Source of the DNA: Flavihumibacter sp. ZG627
GTDB lineage: Bacteria; Bacteroidota; Bacteroidia; Chitinophagales; Chitinophagaceae
Direction of reading: 5' to 3'
DNA: 64,000 nt
NCBI RefSeq assembly: GCF_000814325.1
Contig: NZ_JPHF01000003.1
Location: forward strand, 434,001 to 498,000
Below the pieces are notes generated by a model that had not been told where the DNA came from, did not search any database, and was given only the letters and a program-made list of their open reading frames with translations. The translations under genes and the position numbers were made by a program. Of this stretch, positions 61,148-64,000 are shown one piece after another (the first letter of the stretch is position 1; every line of letters begins with the position of its first letter).

Positions 61148-63526
61148 ATGAAAATGATGAAACAAAGTTCATTGTTGAGCATCTTATTATTGGTCTCATT
61201 ATTTTCATATTGCCAGGTTTCAGAATCACAGATTATACATGAGCAATGGAAAGCTTCCTGGATAAAAGTGCCCGGGGAGAGTGATTATGAATATGGAGTA
61301 TATCTATTTCGTAAGCGTATCAACCTTGATACTGTTCCTTCCAGGTTCCAGATTCATCTATCTGCTGATAACCGGTATAAATTATATGTAAATCAAAAAT
61401 TGGTATCCTTAGGTCCTGCACGTGGAGATCTTGCACACTGGAATTTTGAGACAGTGGATATTGCACAATACCTGCAGCCAGGGCAAAATATAATTTCTGC
61501 CAGGGTCTGGAATGAAGCTGCATACCGGCCCGAGGCGCAGATTTCTTTGCAAACAGGTTTTATTCTCCAGGGTAGTGCGGGGGATATATCATTGAATACG
61601 GACAAGAGTTGGAAATGTAGCAGGGATAGCAGTTATGGACCTATTCCTTTTACCGGGCCCTTTTATTATGTTTCGGGTGCTGGTGAATTTATCGATATGC
61701 GTCATCACATGACCGACTTTGGTTCAGTTAACTTTAATGATGAATTGTGGGAGTATGCACAGCCTATATTTCATGGTATACCCAAAGATATAAGGGGAGG
61801 TTATGGTACATCCAATGGATGGATGTTGGTTCCATCAATTATTCCCGCCATGGAAATGAGTCCTCAAAGATTTCGCGCAGTGCGTGAATCCAGTGGGGTC
61901 AAGATTCCCGAATCATTCCCTGTTCAGACTACTGACATCCATATTCCCGCTAATTCAACTGCCAGCGTTTTACTTGACCAGGGTGAACTAACCAATGCTT
62001 ATCCAATTATGCGGTTTAGCAATGGTGCAGGTTCTACTATAGCTTTGCGATATACAGAAGCACTATATACAAAATTCCCGGATAAGGGGAACAGGAATGA
62101 AGTTGCCGGAAAACATTTCCTTGGGCGGATGGATAGCATCATTTCTAACGGAAAAGCAAACCAGGTTTTTGAATCTTTGAACTGGAGGACTTTCCGGTAT
62201 ATTAAACTAGACATAAAAACGGGTGCAGATCCACTTGTATTAAATGATATAAGTTCATCTTTCACCGGCTATCCTTTTCAATTCAATGCTAAATTAGATG
62301 CACCATTGCAGGAAATAAAGACAATGATTGATATTGGCTGGCGTACAGCCAGATTATGTGCTGTGGAAACCTATATGGATTGCCCCTACTATGAGCAGTT
62401 ACAATATATTGGTGATGGGAGAATTCAGGCTTTGATATCCTTGTATAATAGTGGTGATGACAGGTTGGTGCGTAATGCATTAAATCTTATGGACCATTCG
62501 AGGCAGCCTGAAGGAGTTACCCTGAGTCGCCACCCCTCTTTTACGCCACAGATCATTCCAACTTTTTCATTATGGTATATAGGCATGCTACATGATTATT
62601 GGATGTATGCAAAAGACACCTCATTTGTTATAAAGAAAATTCCCGGCACCAGGCAGGTCCTCCAATATTTCAATAATTACCAGGCTTCAGACGGATCCAT
62701 ACAAAACGTTCCGAACTGGATGTTCACGGATTGGGTTAATGCACCAGAATGGAAATCGGGCGTTGCGCCGCGAGGCAAAGATGGAAGTTCTTCTATCCTC
62801 GACCTTACACTATTGTGGGCATACCAACTGGCTGCGGATATGGAAGGCCGGAATGGGATGCGTTCATTTAAGGATAAGTATCTTGAGGAAGCGGCAAAAT
62901 TGAAGAAGACCATACGAAACAAATATTGGGATCAAACCCGCGGACTTTTCTCCGACAGGCCAGAGAAAGACCTCTACTCACAGCATGCAAATTCGTTGGC
63001 CATTCTAACAGGTGTAACAAACAAGTCGGAAACAAATTCGATTGCTGAGAAATTATTGAGGGATACAACTATGGCTGCAGCCTCCATCTATTTCCGCTAT
63101 TATCTTCACCAGGCATTGATTAAAGCGGGAAGAGGAAATGACTACCTGAACTGGCTTGACAAATGGCGTGAAAATATATCATCCGGACTGAGTACCTGGG
63201 CCGAGATGTCGGACGTCAGTAAATCCAGATCTGATTGTCACGCATGGGGATCGAGCCCAAACATTGAGTTTTTCCGAACCATACTTGGAATTGAAAGTGA
63301 TGCACCAGGATTCAGTACTATAAGGATCCAGCCACATCTTGGTTCACTAAAGAATATTCAGGGTTCAATCCCTCACCCTAACGGTGAATTATCAGCGCAG
63401 TATATATACCAGGAAGGGCAATGGACTATTCAGGTAAAATTGCCATCAGAAACCAAAGGGAAACTTATCTGGAAGGGAAAGCATATTCCTTTGAATTCCG
63501 GTCTTAACAAATTCCAATTGCAATAA
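61148..63526 (+). CDS. GH78-type alpha-L-rhamnosidase-like enzyme, secreted
   Basis: The 792-residue protein has a signal peptide (~1-22, ending FSYCQVS) and the order of GH78 enzymes: jelly-roll (WKASWIKVPGESDYEYGVYL), beta domain and six-hairpin barrel with ETYMDCPYYEQLQYIGDGRI (residues ~400-419). The Asp, Glu and Asp of that motif are spaced as in Bacillus RhaB (D567, E572, D579). It differs clearly from the first GH78 gene (DCPQRDER motif), so the two probably cut different rhamnose linkages. The C-terminal jelly-roll ends near 792. It lies 16 nt after the TonB gene. Confidence 0.88.
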   Translation: MKMMKQSSLLSILLLVSLFSYCQVSESQIIHEQWKASWIKVPGESDYEYGVYLFRKRINLDTVPSRFQIHLSADNRYKLYVNQKLVSLGPARGDLAHWNFETVDIAQYLQPGQNIISARVWNEAAYRPEAQISLQTGFILQGSAGDISLNTDKSWKCSRDSSYGPIPFTGPFYYVSGAGEFIDMRHHMTDFGSVNFNDELWEYAQPIFHGIPKDIRGGYGTSNGWMLVPSIIPAMEMSPQRFRAVRESSGVKIPESFPVQTTDIHIPANSTASVLLDQGELTNAYPIMRFSNGAGSTIALRYTEALYTKFPDKGNRNEVAGKHFLGRMDSIISNGKANQVFESLNWRTFRYIKLDIKTGADPLVLNDISSSFTGYPFQFNAKLDAPLQEIKTMIDIGWRTARLCAVETYMDCPYYEQLQYIGDGRIQALISLYNSGDDRLVRNALNLMDHSRQPEGVTLSRHPSFTPQIIPTFSLWYIGMLHDYWMYAKDTSFVIKKIPGTRQVLQYFNNYQASDGSIQNVPNWMFTDWVNAPEWKSGVAPRGKDGSSSILDLTLLWAYQLAADMEGRNGMRSFKDKYLEEAAKLKKTIRNKYWDQTRGLFSDRPEKDLYSQHANSLAILTGVTNKSETNSIAEKLLRDTTMAAASIYFRYYLHQALIKAGRGNDYLNWLDKWRENISSGLSTWAEMSDVSKSRSDCHAWGSSPNIEFFRTILGIESDAPGFSTIRIQPHLGSLKNIQGSIPHPNGELSAQYIYQEGQWTIQVKLPSETKGKLIWKGKHIPLNSGLNKFQLQ

Positions 63527-63550
63527 TCAATCAACGTTAAATATTCATTA

Positions 63551-64000
63551 ATGAAAAGATCAATCATCTATTTGCCTGTGCTACTTATGACTGTGATGGG
63601 TTTTATAGCTTGTAATAACCAGGCCACCACAGAACAGCAAACTTCAAATGCTACTGATACTGTCAGTTCAACCAGTGAATGGAATTTGGGTGTTGCCCTC
63701 TGGACATTCCACACATTCAATTTTCCCGAGTCGCTTGATAAGGTTGACAGTGCTGGCATTGAATATATTGAAGCAAATACATTTCACAAAACAGGCCCAA
63801 CTTTAAAGGATACAATGGTTGGTCAACTTTCACCGGAAGGGGTTGCGACTCTAAAAAAGATGATCGCTGACAAAGGTCTGAAACTCGAGTCTATTTATGT
63901 TGGGGGTGGTGATACCTTTGAGTCCTGGAAAAAGGAGTTTGATATCGCTAAAGCCCTCGGCGTAAAATTTGTTACGGCAGAACCACCAGTTAAAATGTGG
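63551..64000 (+). CDS. Sugar phosphate isomerase/epimerase-family lipoprotein, 3' end outside window
   Basis: 150 codons are present and the gene runs past the right edge. A lipobox (MGFIAC, Cys21) follows a short signal. After a Thr/Ser-rich linker comes the TIM-barrel start of the AP-endonuclease-2-like family (EWNLGVALWTFHTFNFPESLDKV, then GIEYIEAN and LESIYVGGGD). Secreted members of this family act on sugars or inositols in the periplasm. It starts 24 nt after the GH78-like gene in the same operon, so it may convert sugars freed there. The metal-binding residues are not yet visible. Confidence 0.85.
   Translation, partial: MKRSIIYLPVLLMTVMGFIACNNQATTEQQTSNATDTVSSTSEWNLGVALWTFHTFNFPESLDKVDSAGIEYIEANTFHKTGPTLKDTMVGQLSPEGVATLKKMIADKGLKLESIYVGGGDTFESWKKEFDIAKALGVKFVTAEPPVKMW

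Overview
The window is a chromosomal stretch from a member of the Bacteroidota, most likely a Chitinophagaceae-type soil or plant-associated bacterium (an inference from gene content). The signs are several perfect Bacteroidota promoters (TTG, 18-19 nt, TAnnTTTG) in front of typA, lysS, metF and rlmD; the local gene order coaX / outer-membrane protein / lptC; DUF6134, TlpA-like and two-domain PpiC proteins; and secreted plant-glycan hydrolases. No rRNA, tRNA, CRISPR array, prophage or transposase was seen. Coding density is high and the only gene-free stretch over 300 nt is 24491-25095.

Layout. Positions 1-5185 hold a hydroxyproline 2-epimerase (cut by the window edge), a DapA-family lyase that fits hydroxyproline catabolism, an exported Gfo/Idh/MocA oxidoreductase and a secreted GH127 beta-L-arabinofuranosidase. 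Together they suggest use of plant hydroxyproline-rich glycoproteins. Positions 5188-11846 are mostly housekeeping: FabH, small membrane proteins, a hydrolase, a NagX/HGSNAT-like acyltransferase, the GTPase TypA and a GNAT acetyltransferase flanked by GTCTGAC palindromes. Positions 12040-16973 carry a three-part export operon (ABC exporter with a degenerate ATPase domain, HlyD-like adaptor, TolC-like channel), led by a small membrane protein gene. Positions 17153-24490 contain MeaB, two glycosyltransferases, a Lon-N protein, CoaX, a beta-barrel protein, LptC and an aldo/keto reductase.

After a T/G-rich degenerate repeat tract (about 24655-24895) come an SDR enzyme, LysS, an LpxH-like phosphoesterase with a GT-B glycosyltransferase, and a tight four-gene operon (DUF6134, CPBP protein, epimerase, SDR; 29529-32686). 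Then follow a flavin reductase / FAH pair, a class-A beta-lactamase-fold protein, a fatty-acid hydroxylase, FabG, a GH3-type adenylating enzyme, LptB and MetF. metF is followed by nine or so copies of a GAGGTAA-like heptamer running into a perfect 23-bp inverted repeat. Positions 41073-50720 hold envelope biogenesis genes (beta-barrel protein, PpiC foldase, TlpA-like thioredoxin), then an rlmD operon with two rhomboid genes, the second apparently without its catalytic serine, an EEP-family phosphatase and cysS.

Positions 50738-64000 form a co-directional glycan-use locus: a Dabb protein, a GH78 rhamnosidase, an alpha/beta-hydrolase fused to an SGNH esterase, a 1140-residue lipoprotein joining ThuA, sugar dehydrogenase, PKD, cytochrome c and a carbohydrate-binding-like domain, a TonB-dependent receptor without a SusD partner, a second GH78-type enzyme and a lipoprotein sugar isomerase cut by the window end. 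The likely role is de-esterification, rhamnose release and periplasmic oxidation of a rhamnose-containing plant glycan or glycoside.
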